This document shows positions 1 to 7,220 of a stretch of DNA of 38,929 bases, one piece after another. The notes under the pieces were generated by a model. It was not told the DNA's origin, did not search any database, and saw nothing but the letters and a program-made list of their open reading frames with translations. Both the position numbers and the translations under genes were made by a program. The stretch is taken from contig JAISMV010000037.1 in the NCBI GenBank assembly GCA_031276535.1, positions 1 to 38,929 of the forward strand, read 5' to 3'. This DNA comes from Flavobacteriaceae bacterium. Lineage in GTDB: Bacteria; Bacteroidota; Bacteroidia; Flavobacteriales; Weeksellaceae. The number at the start of each line of letters is the position of its first letter. The first letter of the stretch is position 1.

Positions 1-116
1 TTTAGCGGGCTAAATCAAAAAGAAAAAGTGAAAAAGACGCTCAAAAGAGCTTAAAAAGAATGCAAAATATAATTAGAACCTAAAAATAAATAGTTGAATA
101 AAATTTAAACAGGCTC
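1..116 (-). repeat. IS-like terminal repeat, left copy
   Basis: This segment is the reverse complement of 38774-38889, with 113 of 116 positions identical and no gaps. Its inner edge, read outward, begins GAGCCTGTTTAAATTT and is flanked by TAA (117-119); the right copy is flanked by TTA. Such an end, with a TNA-type flank, resembles the IS1031/IS427 groups of the IS5 family. That family assignment is from memory of end sequences. No transposase reading frame lies inside the window, so the element body would extend beyond base 1. A hairpin (TTTAGC-GG-GCTAAA) sits at the very edge. Confidence 0.75.
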
Positions 117-121
117 TAAGC

Positions 122-139
122 ATTTTAATTTATTAAAAT
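122..139. other. AT-rich perfect hairpin
   Basis: ATTTTAAT and ATTAAAAT form a perfect 8 bp stem with a TT loop, just inside the left terminal repeat. It has no T-tract of its own and its role is unknown. Confidence 0.4.
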
Positions 140-178
140 ACCTGTTTTTGATGGATTAATCCGTAATATTTTTTTCGT

Positions 179-221
179 TATCAATCCGCCTGAAAGGCGG
201 CATCTTGATACCCGCAGCGGG
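179..221. repeat. Nested GC-rich hairpins, REP-like
   Basis: An outer arm TATCAA (179-184) pairs with TTGATA (205-210) around an inner perfect stem CCGCCT/AGGCGG with a GAA loop (186-200). A second hairpin, CCCGC-A-GCGGG (211-221), follows at once. The block is much richer in GC than its surroundings and lies 20 bp beyond the 3' end of aat, where it could stop transcription or protect the mRNA end. It also has the look of a dispersed REP palindrome. I see no second copy in the window. Confidence 0.5.
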
Positions 222-241
222 ACACTATAAGGCAGCTGCTT

Positions 242-883
242 TTACGGGACATTTTGGGTTAAAAACTCCTTGAATTTTTCCCGGGAAATCCCGACAGCCC
301 CTAATTGTTCCAGATAGGAACTATAGATCTGGCAATCTATGAGTTTATATTTATAGGAATATTTTTTCACGAAATAGGTAAATCCGCATTTGGAGGCATT
401 ACTTACCTTAGAAAACATACTTTCTCCGCAGAAAATACTTTTTAGGTCTATTCCGTAAAAACCGCCGACTAATTCCCCATCTTTCCAGACCTCTACGCTT
501 TTAGCTAGTTTTTTTTCATGTAAAGCACAATAAGCATCTATCATTTCATGCGTGATCCAGGTCCCCTCCTGCCCCGGTCTTTGTATGGCGGAACATTGAA
601 GGATTACTTCCCTGAAGCATTGATCTTCCGTAAAATGAAATAACTTTTTGTTTAGGATCTTCCGTGTGGATTTTGATATTTTCAGATCGGAAGGAAAAAG
701 TACAAATCTGGGATCGGGAGACCACCATTGTATGATCTCTCCGGAATTATACCAGGGAAATATCCCGGATCTATAGGACAGAAGCAATCGCTCCGGGGAT
801 AAGTCTCCTCCTATGGCAAGCAGCCCGTTCTTGTCAGCTTCTGAAATATCCGGAAATTTTATTTCGTTTGTCAGCCAGATCAT
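242..883 (-). CDS. aat: Leucyl/phenylalanyl-tRNA--protein transferase
   Basis: This enzyme adds Leu or Phe from aminoacyl-tRNA to the N-terminus of proteins that start with Arg or Lys, marking them for Clp-type degradation in the bacterial N-end rule pathway. It acts in the cytoplasm. The family signature is plain: LAIGGDLSPERL at about residues 22-33, GIFPWY at 40-45 and WWSPDPR at 53-59, with a GNAT-like core after it. At 213 residues it has the normal family length. The ATG at 883 gives the usual short N-terminus. The gene stands alone: the gap of about 110 bp to the DUF3127 gene upstream contains a hairpin that probably ends that transcript. Confidence 0.95.
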   Translation of the reverse strand: MIWLTNEIKFPDISEADKNGLLAIGGDLSPERLLLSYRSGIFPWYNSGEIIQWWSPDPRFVLFPSDLKISKSTRKILNKKLFHFTEDQCFREVILQCSAIQRPGQEGTWITHEMIDAYCALHEKKLAKSVEVWKDGELVGGFYGIDLKSIFCGESMFSKVSNASKCGFTYFVKKYSYKYKLIDCQIYSSYLEQLGAVGISREKFKEFLTQNVP

Positions 884-894
884 ACGTAAAAAGG

Positions 895-917
895 AAAGCG
901 CCTTTTCAAAGCGCTTT
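895..917 (-). terminator. Probable terminator after the DUF3127 gene
   Basis: AAAGCGC (895-901) and GCGCTTT (911-917) form a 7 bp stem with a 9-base loop. On the minus strand a CCTTTTT tract follows. It lies between the end of the DUF3127 gene (994) and the start of aat (883), so it would separate the two transcripts. Confidence 0.55.
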
Positions 918-993
918 TATGTTTTTATATTTATGGGAATGATCCTAAGATACAGATATATATTGGGTATCGTTAATTTCGCCGCTCCTCCAT

Positions 994-1380
994 TTAGAAC
1001 GGCAGATCGTCTTCTTCGTCTTCCTGTGCGGGAGGCGTTGCAGAAGGAGCAGGAACTACATTGGGTGTTTGTTGGTTCACAGAACTTTCCTGTCCCGGAG
1101 AAACAGGTACCAGCTTTTCTATTCTCCAACCTGCAATACTATTGAAATATTTGGTTTCTCCCTGAGGGTTTACCCATTCTCTTCCTCTTATATTGATAGA
1201 TACCCGGACATTATCTCCTACGGCAAAAGGATTGATAATATCCACCCGATCTCCTAATAATTCAACCAAAATATGTTGGGGATATTGTTCTTCTGTTGTA
1301 ATGACAACTTCCCTTTTTCTAAATCCGCTATCAAATGTCTGAATATCAGATATTAGTTTGATTCTTCCTGCTATTTCCAT
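994..1380 (-). CDS. DUF3127 family protein
   Basis: A 128-residue protein of the DUF3127 family, which is common in Bacteroidota and whose function is not established. The first 95 or so residues are the conserved part, including TFDSGFRKREVV and GREWVNPQGETKYFNSI. The short beta-strand pattern looks like an OB fold of the kind seen in single-stranded nucleic acid binding proteins; that is an inference. The last 30 residues are low-complexity (Gln, Pro, Ala) and end in an acidic EDEEDDLPF tail. That tail resembles the C-terminal tip of SSB proteins, which recruits partners. It appears to be monocistronic, with its own promoter (1401-1429) and a terminator downstream. Confidence 0.85.
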   Translation of the reverse strand: MEIAGRIKLISDIQTFDSGFRKREVVITTEEQYPQHILVELLGDRVDIINPFAVGDNVRVSINIRGREWVNPQGETKYFNSIAGWRIEKLVPVSPGQESSVNQQTPNVVPAPSATPPAQEDEEDDLPF

Positions 1381-1400
1381 GTTTAGGTTTTAATTCTATA

Positions 1401-1429
1401 CAAAAATAAAAAATTATTTTGAGAGACAA
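1401..1429 (-). promoter_or_regulatory. Predicted promoter of the DUF3127 gene
   Basis: Read on the minus strand, TATTTTTG (1408-1401) fits the Bacteroidota -7 consensus TAnnTTTG. A TTG (1429-1427) lies 18 bases upstream, fitting the -33 element. The ATG is at 1380. Confidence 0.55.
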
Positions 1430-1451
1430 AAGTATGTTGATATGTTTTGCC

Positions 1452-1489
1452 AAAAATAAAAAAGCTCCCTACGAAGCTTTTTTATTTTT
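1452..1489. terminator. Strong bidirectional terminator
   Basis: A perfect 15 bp inverted repeat (1452-1466 with 1475-1489) has an 8-base loop, CCCTACGA. It has A-tracts on one arm and T-tracts on the other, so it reads as an intrinsic terminator in both directions. It sits 18 bp beyond the stop of the OmpA-like lipoprotein gene and would end that transcript. Confidence 0.85.
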
Positions 1490-1507
1490 TCCTGAGAAAA
1501 TCGTTAT

Positions 1508-2344
1508 TTAGTTATTTATCTTCTGATCCATCAATTGCATGAACTGATCTAACTTAGGAAGGATAACAATTTCCGTTCTTCTGTTAATCGCCTTGTTTGC
1601 AGGAGAGGTATTAGGCACTTTAGGCTGATACTCTCCGTGTCCGCCGGCCAATATTCTGGCAGGATCTACGTCAAATTTGGTTTGTAATAATTTAACCACT
1701 GAGGTGGCTCTCATTACACTTAGATCCCAGTTGTCCCGTATAAGTCCTGCGGAACTTTTGAATTGATCGGTATCTGTGTACCCTTGCACCTGAATGTCGT
1801 AATCCTTATAGTCGTTAATAATCTTCGCCACCTTTTCCAGCACATTTTCTGCGGTTGGCAATACTTCGTAACTTCCTGATTTATACAACATTTTGTCGGA
1901 TAATGAAATGAAAACAACGCCTTTCTGAACCTGTACATTAACATCGCTGTCGTTAAGATCGTCCAGCGAACGTTTTAGTTTATTGGATAACGCCAGATTC
2001 AGGGAGTCGTTCTTAGCACGAGCTTCTGTCAGACGTTTGATGTAGGCATTAGAAGCGTTAATTTCTCCGATAAGTTTTTCTATGTTTACAGATCCGGATT
2101 TACCTGTAGCCATACAATCCGCCAAATTTTGTTGTAACACTTCACTTTGTTTTTTTATCAGGTTCAACTGTTCTTCAAGTGATTTGTTTCTTTCTTGTAA
2201 GGAAGTAATCGTTTTGTCTTTATCTATATTCCTTTCCAGACATGACTCATAATTGGCTTTTGCCTGCTCAAATTCTTTCCTGCTGATACAAGAAACCGAT
2301 AGGAATCCGATAGAGGATAGAAGTGCGAATTTAAGTACTTTCAT
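1508..2344 (-). CDS. OmpA-like peptidoglycan-binding lipoprotein
   Basis: A 278-residue envelope protein that probably links the outer membrane to peptidoglycan. A type II signal peptide ends at the lipobox LSVSC (Cys19). A coiled-coil segment follows at about residues 25-75, rich in Lys, Glu, Gln and Leu. The C-terminal half is an OmpA domain: the strand VQVQKGVVFISL, then GYTDTDQF, the conserved NWDLSVMRA segment and a final NRRTEIVI. The Asp and Arg residues that usually bind diaminopimelate are within those motifs. The gene appears monocistronic and ends at the terminator at 1452-1489. Similar proteins are common in flavobacteria. Confidence 0.9.
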   Translation of the reverse strand: MKVLKFALLSSIGFLSVSCISRKEFEQAKANYESCLERNIDKDKTITSLQERNKSLEEQLNLIKKQSEVLQQNLADCMATGKSGSVNIEKLIGEINASNAYIKRLTEARAKNDSLNLALSNKLKRSLDDLNDSDVNVQVQKGVVFISLSDKMLYKSGSYEVLPTAENVLEKVAKIINDYKDYDIQVQGYTDTDQFKSSAGLIRDNWDLSVMRATSVVKLLQTKFDVDPARILAGGHGEYQPKVPNTSPANKAINRRTEIVILPKLDQFMQLMDQKINN

Positions 2345-2549
2345 ATTTACTATTTTTGATATTGGTTATTCTAAAAGCATCAAAAACAACGCCAAAAGGC
2401 TTTGTTTAAATAATTAATAACGAAAATAACGAAATTTTATTATGTACATGGCGGGAATTCTGCAAATTAACCCGATCAGACTAAATAATTATTTTCGGAC
2501 AAAGGCGGTATAAAAAGGCTGAGATTTAAAAATAAAACTGAAAAAGTTG

Positions 2550-2557
2550 TAATTTTG
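2550..2557 (+). promoter_or_regulatory. Predicted -7 promoter element of the alpha/beta hydrolase gene
   Basis: TAATTTTG matches TAnnTTTG and lies 17 bases before the ATG at 2575. No clear TTG -33 element is seen at the usual distance. Confidence 0.45.
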
Positions 2558-2574
2558 TACGTAATAAAGAATAC

Positions 2575-3345
2575 ATGTTATACTACAGAGATAAGGGAAA
2601 AGGAAAAGGGGTAGTATTTCTCCACGGGTTTCTGGAAAATTCGAGGATGTGGAGATACTTTCAGAACAGGTTATCAAAGAAATACCGGGTAATAGTCGTA
2701 GATCTACCCGGACATGGAAGGTCTTCCAAAAAAACAAAGGAGGTCAACAGAATGGAAGATATGGCAGAAGGAGTAAATGAAGTTTTAGAATATTTAAAAA
2801 TAGAAGAAGTTGTTGTTATAGGGCATTCGATGGGAGGCTATGTCGCATTGGCCTTTGCCGACAGATACAAATATAAGGTACTGGGATTGGGATTGTTTTA
2901 CTCCACTACATTACCCGATGATGACGCAAAAAAAGAACAACGACTGAAAGCAGCAGAGGTGGTCGTAAAGAATCCTAAAGAATTCTTCAGGTTGTCTATC
3001 CCCAATTTATTCGCGCAGGAAAATCTGCCTAAATTACAATTAGAGATTAAAAAAGCGATCTCTTGGGCAAAACATGCTTCGTTAACAGGTATTTCGGCAG
3101 CCTTAAAAGGGATGAGGCTTCGGCAGGACAGGACAGATGTGGTGAGAAATCTTGGCAAGCCTGTGCTGGTGATCACGGGAAAATATGACAATACGGTTAA
3201 AAAAGCGGATGAGTTGGAAAGAACCCTTGAGGGAATTGAAAATATTTCTTTTTATAATTTGCCTACAGGTCATATGGGAGCGCTGGAAGCTCCCGAGGAG
3301 AATTTAAAAATTATCGGAGATTGGCTGGATGAAAATTTCAAGTAA
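2575..3345 (+). CDS. Alpha/beta fold hydrolase
   Basis: A 256-residue cytoplasmic serine hydrolase with no signal peptide. It has the oxyanion-hole motif FLHGF (residues 15-19), the nucleophile elbow GHSMGG (Ser85), an acid residue in GKYDNTV (Asp205) and the catalytic His in TGHMG (His233), so the triad is complete. The fold and length match small esterases of the epoxide hydrolase/BioH group. The substrate cannot be told from sequence. The gene stands alone, 94 bp before the IscA-type gene, with its own promoter element at 2550-2557. Confidence 0.9.
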   Translation: MLYYRDKGKGKGVVFLHGFLENSRMWRYFQNRLSKKYRVIVVDLPGHGRSSKKTKEVNRMEDMAEGVNEVLEYLKIEEVVVIGHSMGGYVALAFADRYKYKVLGLGLFYSTTLPDDDAKKEQRLKAAEVVVKNPKEFFRLSIPNLFAQENLPKLQLEIKKAISWAKHASLTGISAALKGMRLRQDRTDVVRNLGKPVLVITGKYDNTVKKADELERTLEGIENISFYNLPTGHMGALEAPEENLKIIGDWLDENFK

Positions 3346-3399
3346 TAGGCTTATCGGAATTTTCGATGCAAACACGAAATTTTAATGGTATATTCTTTG

Positions 3400-3407
3400 T
3401 ATTTTTG
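3400..3407 (+). promoter_or_regulatory. Predicted -7 promoter element of the iscA-like gene
   Basis: TATTTTTG matches TAnnTTTG, 32 bases before the ATG at 3440. No convincing -33 TTG is seen. Confidence 0.4.
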
Positions 3408-3439
3408 TATACATAATTGATTCTAAGTATTAAAAAAAC

Positions 3440-3769
3440 ATGATAAAAATATCTCAGGAAGCAGGAAAGAAAATCATTGAGTTGATGAAAGACGATGGTT
3501 TTGACTATTCAAAGGATTTTGTCAGGGTAGGAGTAGAAAGCGGCGGTTGTTCAGGACTGTCGTATAAATTAAGTTTTGATCGTGACCAAAAACCGGAAGA
3601 TAAATTATTTGAAGACAACGGAATTAAGATCTTGGTTGATAAAAAGTCCTTTCTTTATCTGGTAGGAACTACATTGGAATATTCCGGAGGATTAAATGGT
3701 AAAGGGTTTGTATTTAACAATCCTAATGCTCAGAGAACCTGTGGATGTGGAGAAAGTTTTGCAGTGTAA
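3440..3769 (+). CDS. A-type iron-sulfur cluster carrier (IscA/SufA/ErpA)
   Basis: A-type carriers bind Fe-S clusters or iron and pass clusters to apoproteins. This 109-residue protein has the three conserved cysteines of the family: Cys37 in GGCSGLSY, and Cys101 and Cys103 in CGCGESF. Length and spacing are normal. In many flavobacteria this gene stands just before sufB; here no other suf gene is adjacent, so the rest of the system is presumably elsewhere. Which of IscA, SufA or ErpA it corresponds to cannot be decided from sequence alone. Confidence 0.93.
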   Translation: MIKISQEAGKKIIELMKDDGFDYSKDFVRVGVESGGCSGLSYKLSFDRDQKPEDKLFEDNGIKILVDKKSFLYLVGTTLEYSGGLNGKGFVFNNPNAQRTCGCGESFAV

Positions 3770-3850
3770 TGACCCGTCCACGAGGAGGACTTTATAAAGG
3801 GTACAGAAACAGAGGTTAAATCAAAGTAGAAAATTCTTTCGGACGTGTTT

Positions 3851-4225
3851 TTATTGGGCGGACATTGCTTTGCTTACTTCTTGGGATAACCTGCCGACAT
3901 AGTCGTGGAATTTCTTCATATCTTCCGGATTGGAAGCTAATTTTTGATTAATCTCTACAGACCTTTCCGTCCATTCCTGACTCTTTTGTGATAAGAAAGT
4001 CAATTTAACCAAATCTTTATCGGCAGCGGCAGCAACCAATTCTTTTACATATGCATCGTATTCTTCTACATATTTCTGTACATCAGGATCGCTAAATACG
4101 GGCACTTCTTTTGAAATAGCGGCAACACTGGCTGCTTCCGGGTTCTCAAAAGTCTTTTTATTATCTTTACAGGAAGTGAATAAAAATAAACTTATAACGG
4201 TTAGTGATAATGCTATTCTTTTCAT
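3851..4225 (-). CDS. Small predicted lipoprotein
   Basis: A 124-residue protein of unknown function. A type II signal peptide ends at the lipobox LFTSC (Cys19), so the mature protein is membrane-anchored. The rest is predicted mainly helical and rich in Ala, Lys and Glu, with an EEYDAYVKELVAAAADKD stretch and no cysteine after the lipobox. I recognise no catalytic motif. It converges with the iscA-like gene, 81 bp apart. The gene looks intact and codon use is like its neighbours. Confidence 0.8.
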   Translation of the reverse strand: MKRIALSLTVISLFLFTSCKDNKKTFENPEAASVAAISKEVPVFSDPDVQKYVEEYDAYVKELVAAAADKDLVKLTFLSQKSQEWTERSVEINQKLASNPEDMKKFHDYVGRLSQEVSKAMSAQ

Positions 4226-4466
4226 AAAAATTTTTAACTAAAGTATGAAAAAAATAATTATTGCGGAATAAGTTTAACTAAATTTAGCATATGAACCGTT
4301 TATTTTTAGGATAGATTCCATATCGGTTCAAAAAACATGTTGAAAGGCGTGTAGGTACTCCATTTTTAGTACAATCAAAAATATTGAATTCGTTCCTTTC
4401 TTTTTTCCTTACAGGTATTATTTTCTATGGAAAAATTAACTCTCCCAAAAAAGGCTTAAAAAGAAC
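4226..4466. other. Intergenic region, nothing recognised
   Basis: AT-rich, between the small lipoprotein gene and the end of the fucosyltransferase-like gene. I see no conserved promoter, hairpin or reading frame. Confidence 0.5.
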
Positions 4467-4659
4467 ATGCAGTGATTTTGTCCGCATTACCTGTTATCCT
4501 GTAAAATAATTAATTCTTTATTATAAATTTTTGCCGCAGTCTCTGAGTAAGAAGACCAATAGGAACCATAAATTTTTTGGGTATTGGCTAAGCAAAACAT
4601 ATCTACAACGGCATCCTGAATCCCCTGCTTTGAGTTTCTGTCTAAAACTTTTACGGATA
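4467..4659 (-). repeat. Duplicated 3' end of the fucosyltransferase-like gene, copy 1
   Basis: This ~193 bp segment recurs in the same orientation at 5951-6142 with about eight differences, one of them a single-base deletion. It covers the last ~58 codons of the intact gene and about 20 bp beyond its stop. Homology ends abruptly on both sides. Confidence 0.9.
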
Positions 4660-5329
4660 CTATTATTTTTTTCGGATATTTTTCCTTTAAACTTTTCTCA
4701 ATTTCCACATCATCTGTCGCTAGAAAAAATTTAACTTTTTCATTTTTTGATATTTCTTTTTCAATAGCCTCATAAAAAAGGCTTACGGGGCTGTTTTGCA
4801 TTGCTTTTTTATGGTCACCTCTTCTTATATGAACCCCTATTACGGATTCACTTGTGAAAGAAGAAACTATTGCGTTTATTTTGTCCTGAATCGCTTTCAC
4901 AGGAATGAATTCCTTGAAAAAATTTATCCCATTTCTATCGAATTCGTGGCAGGTTTCAATATAGACATTTTTATACCTTTTTATAAAATCAAACATTTTT
5001 ATTTCGTTAGGAATAAAATAATTATTGAAATCATGATTATTTATGACCAAGTCCAGATTATGATAAAACTTATTTCTGATCTTTACGGGTATTCCCCGAT
5101 AAATCTTCGGACGAAAGGAGGATGCAATATTTCCAAATATTTTTTCCTTGTAAATTTTTAATCCATTAATAGGCTCAAATAAATCTTCAAATTCTGAATT
5201 CAATCCGGAATAGGGGATCCAAATGCAAAAAACATCACATTTTGTACGCTGCTTTACTGTTAAAGCGGAGGTTATACCCCTCATTCGATTAGCAAGACCC
5301 GCCGTTGGTTCTATGTATAACTTTTTCAT
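4487..5329 (-). CDS. Fucosyltransferase-like glycosyltransferase
   Basis: A 280-residue soluble protein with the N-terminal motif GLANRMRG (about residues 11-18) and the central motif GVHIRRGDH (about 165-173). The HxRRGD motif is the nucleotide-sugar signature of the alpha-1,2/alpha-1,6/protein-O-fucosyltransferase superfamily (including NodZ). A later FCLANTQKIYGSYWSSYSE segment is the usual C-terminal binding region. It is the last gene of the polysaccharide locus and probably adds a deoxyhexose to the growing glycan. No GDP-fucose genes (gmd, fcl) lie in the window, so the donor is uncertain. Its 3' end is duplicated at 5951-6142 and a decayed IS982 gene lies upstream, so it may have been inserted or rearranged here. 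Confidence 0.8.
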   Translation of the reverse strand: MKKLYIEPTAGLANRMRGITSALTVKQRTKCDVFCIWIPYSGLNSEFEDLFEPINGLKIYKEKIFGNIASSFRPKIYRGIPVKIRNKFYHNLDLVINNHDFNNYFIPNEIKMFDFIKRYKNVYIETCHEFDRNGINFFKEFIPVKAIQDKINAIVSSFTSESVIGVHIRRGDHKKAMQNSPVSLFYEAIEKEISKNEKVKFFLATDDVEIEKSLKEKYPKKIIVSVKVLDRNSKQGIQDAVVDMFCLANTQKIYGSYWSSYSETAAKIYNKELIILQDNR

Positions 5330-5468
5330 TTTTAAGTCCGTTTGGTCTTATTTATCACTTTCCTGTTTTCCTATTGATATATTGTTTAAACTTGTAGTGC
5401 ATCATAAAAAAGGATCATCAATCAGCTAAAAAGTCGTGTATTTATTTGACAATCAAACGAATAAATAG
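5330..5468. other. Intergenic region, nothing recognised
   Basis: The gap between the fucosyltransferase-like gene and the IS982 remnant. A TTTGACA-like stretch lies at about 5448-5454, but I do not see a clear promoter or an IS982 terminal repeat. Confidence 0.4.
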
Positions 5469-5877
5469 ATGAGCGATTTGTGAGCAAGTTACAAATTAAT
5501 TTTGAAATAATTACGCAAATTATATGATTTTGAAAATTTTTATTTTATTCCAATTAAACCAAAATTATATGATTTAGGGATAATCCTTCTGATCATTCCG
5601 GCTGAGCTCAAATCTATTGATTCTGAATATCAGCTTTTTATATAATTAAGGGAAACTTTTTTAGGAAACAAAATTGAGGGTTGTGTTTATAATCACAGAA
5701 AAGAAAAACTATTTCTTTTTACTGAAGAAATCAGAACAAAAATGGTTCAAAAATTTAATGCGCTTGAAAACTATTTTATAGCGGACAGCATGCTTTTGGA
5801 GGTGTGTAAAATATCTCGTTCAAATTAGGGGTAAAACAGGCAAAGATGTAAATTACGCAATCCCGAATAAGGGATAA
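5469..5877 (+). pseudogene. IS982-family transposase remnant, 5' part only
   Basis: Reading from the ATG at 5469, one frame carries recognisable IS982-type transposase sequence through 5828 despite in-frame stops at codons 5, 14, 59 and 120. Landmarks are AELKSIDSEYQLF, FLGNKI, RKEKLFLFTEEIRTKMVQKF and NYFIADSMLLEVCKISRSN. The IADSM segment matches the position of the first catalytic Asp of the family. After one frameshift the homology goes on as GKDVNYAIPNKG (5830-5874) and then stops. Only the first ~135 codons remain, and the C-terminal two thirds are missing. The gene is dead and has been decaying for some time. I could not identify its terminal repeats. Confidence 0.85.
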
Positions 5878-5950
5878 TAATCAAGCTGTTGTAATTTTTT
5901 TTGATTCAAAAAATACAGTTTTATGATATGGAAAATTTTGCAACGGTCTT

Positions 5951-6142
5951 ATGCAGTGATTTTGTCCGCATTACCTGTTATCCTGTAAAATAACTAATTC
6001 TTTATTATAAATTTTGCTGCAATCTCTGAATAAGAAGACCAATAGAAACCATAAATTTTTTGGGTATTGGCTAAGCAAAACATATCTACAACGGCATCCT
6101 GAATCCCCTGCTTTAAGTTTCTGTCTAAAACTTTTACGGATA
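5951..6142 (-). pseudogene. Truncated, frameshifted 3' end of a fucosyltransferase-like gene
   Basis: A second copy of 4467-4659, about 96% identical and in the same orientation. It encodes only the C-terminal ~52 residues of the fucosyltransferase-like protein (QGIQDAVVDMFCLANTQKIYG and onward). A single-base deletion in an A-run shifts the frame, so the end would read AAKFIIKN instead of AAKIYNKEL. It lies 17 bp beyond the stop of the GT4 C-terminal gene, where the next gene of an operon would be expected. It is best read as the stump of a deleted or replaced gene. Confidence 0.88.
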
Positions 6143-6159
6143 TTTTTTTCAATTTAAGA

Positions 6160-6687
6160 TTATTGCAATATTTTTTTCAATTGTAATTCATCTTCATCAT
6201 TCAAATAGTAACTACTACGCAGTTCTAAATTTTCATTTTTTATGATTTCATCATATTTTTTTCTGTCCCTATGAATCTGTTCTAACTTCTCACAAAGCGA
6301 TGAAAAAGAACTAACGGTCATAAACTTATTATTTGCAATCTTTTCCAGATTATCATCTATATTATAGAATAATGTTTTTAATCCACTTTCTATACATTCT
6401 ATAGAGGAATATCCTACAAAGTCTCCAATAGATAAATTAAAATAATATTCTTCCTTTTCTTTAATTTCATTAATTTTCACAGAGTTATCCGTAAATATAA
6501 CCTGATCTCTTAATCCCAGCAACACTATTGCCCTCTGGACAGTATCCACTATAGCTACATTATGGATTTTGCCAACGAACTTAACCTGAATAGCATATCC
6601 CTTGTTTTTTAAATGATAGCAGGCAAGAACAAAATCCATAAAGAAATTTTTATCAATTTCTACTCTTGTTAAAAGATTTATTTTCAT
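6160..6687 (-). CDS. GT4-type glycosyltransferase, C-terminal half (split gene)
   Basis: 175 residues corresponding to the nucleotide-sugar-binding domain of a GT-B, family 4 glycosyltransferase. [15 protein letters not shown] and HLKNKGYAIQVKFVGKI match the first strand and helix of that domain. SIGDFVGYSSIECIESGLKTLFYN matches the conserved E-x7-E region, although only part of it is kept. It has no acceptor-binding N-terminal domain; that half is in the gene just upstream. The two overlap by ATGA (6687-6684) and differ by one frame, with a run of six A before the overlap. Together they give 353 residues, a normal GT4 length. Either a frameshift broke one gene, or the halves work as two chains or through ribosomal slippage. 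Confidence 0.75.
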   Translation of the reverse strand: MKINLLTRVEIDKNFFMDFVLACYHLKNKGYAIQVKFVGKIHNVAIVDTVQRAIVLLGLRDQVIFTDNSVKINEIKEKEEYYFNLSIGDFVGYSSIECIESGLKTLFYNIDDNLEKIANNKFMTVSSFSSLCEKLEQIHRDRKKYDEIIKNENLELRSSYYLNDEDELQLKKILQ

Positions 6688-7220
6688 TTTTTATTCAAAA
6701 ATAATTTAAACTCGTGAATTTTACATTTTAACTGACCGTATTGTGCTTCCAACTCTTCTTTTTGATATTTATTAATTAACCACAAATTCAACCTTTCATC
6801 TTTTAGGATACTTTCATCATAAGGAAATCTGTTATCGATATGTTTATATTGGGCGATATTGGAAATATGCCAGATATGGATATTATTCGGTTTCCTGATC
6901 ATATCCAATACTTTTTTAGCAAAACTTAAATTTACAATAATAGTAGAAGAATATTTTTTAGCTAAAAAATACTTTAGCGTCATCTTCCATTTAAAATTGG
7001 ACGGATGTTTGAGTATATTATGTTTATGAGAAGAAATCCTATAAACCCCAACGCCTAAATCCGTCAGAATATCATCGTAATATTCCTTCCTGAAATTATT
7101 TAAGATCAACACATCTACCCCATAACCCTGTGATCGGGCAAACAGTGCTAATTCATACAATAGTTTTTCTCCTCCTCCAACCATTAAGGTTGAATTCACA
7201 ATAAGAATCTTTTTCATCAA
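6684..7220 (-). CDS. GT4-type glycosyltransferase, N-terminal half (split gene)
   Basis: 178 residues that look like the acceptor-binding domain of a GT-B glycosyltransferase. It starts with [25 protein letters not shown], the classic first strand, Gly-rich loop and helix. [15 protein letters not shown] and [14 protein letters not shown] lead to the point where the interdomain linker and second domain should follow, but the frame stops after LFLNKK. The second domain is the next gene. The start overlaps the stop of the fdtB-like gene by 4 bp (ATGA), so translation is coupled. The full enzyme would add one sugar to the lipid-linked glycan on the cytoplasmic face of the inner membrane. Confidence 0.78.
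   Translation of the reverse strand: MMKKILIVNSTLMVGGGEKLLYELALFARSQGYGVDVLILNNFRKEYYDDILTDLGVGVYRISSHKHNILKHPSNFKWKMTLKYFLAKKYSSTIIVNLSFAKKVLDMIRKPNNIHIWHISNIAQYKHIDNRFPYDESILKDERLNLWLINKYQKEELEAQYGQLKCKIHEFKLFLNKK

Noticed and set aside
813..1145. A long plus-strand frame opposite aat and the DUF3127 gene
   Set aside because: It overlaps two well-supported minus-strand genes, has no family match and low-complexity sequence; a shadow of the true genes.
3781..3795. GTCC/GGAC hairpin after the iscA-like gene
   Set aside because: A four-base stem with a long loop and no T-tract; not supported as a terminator.
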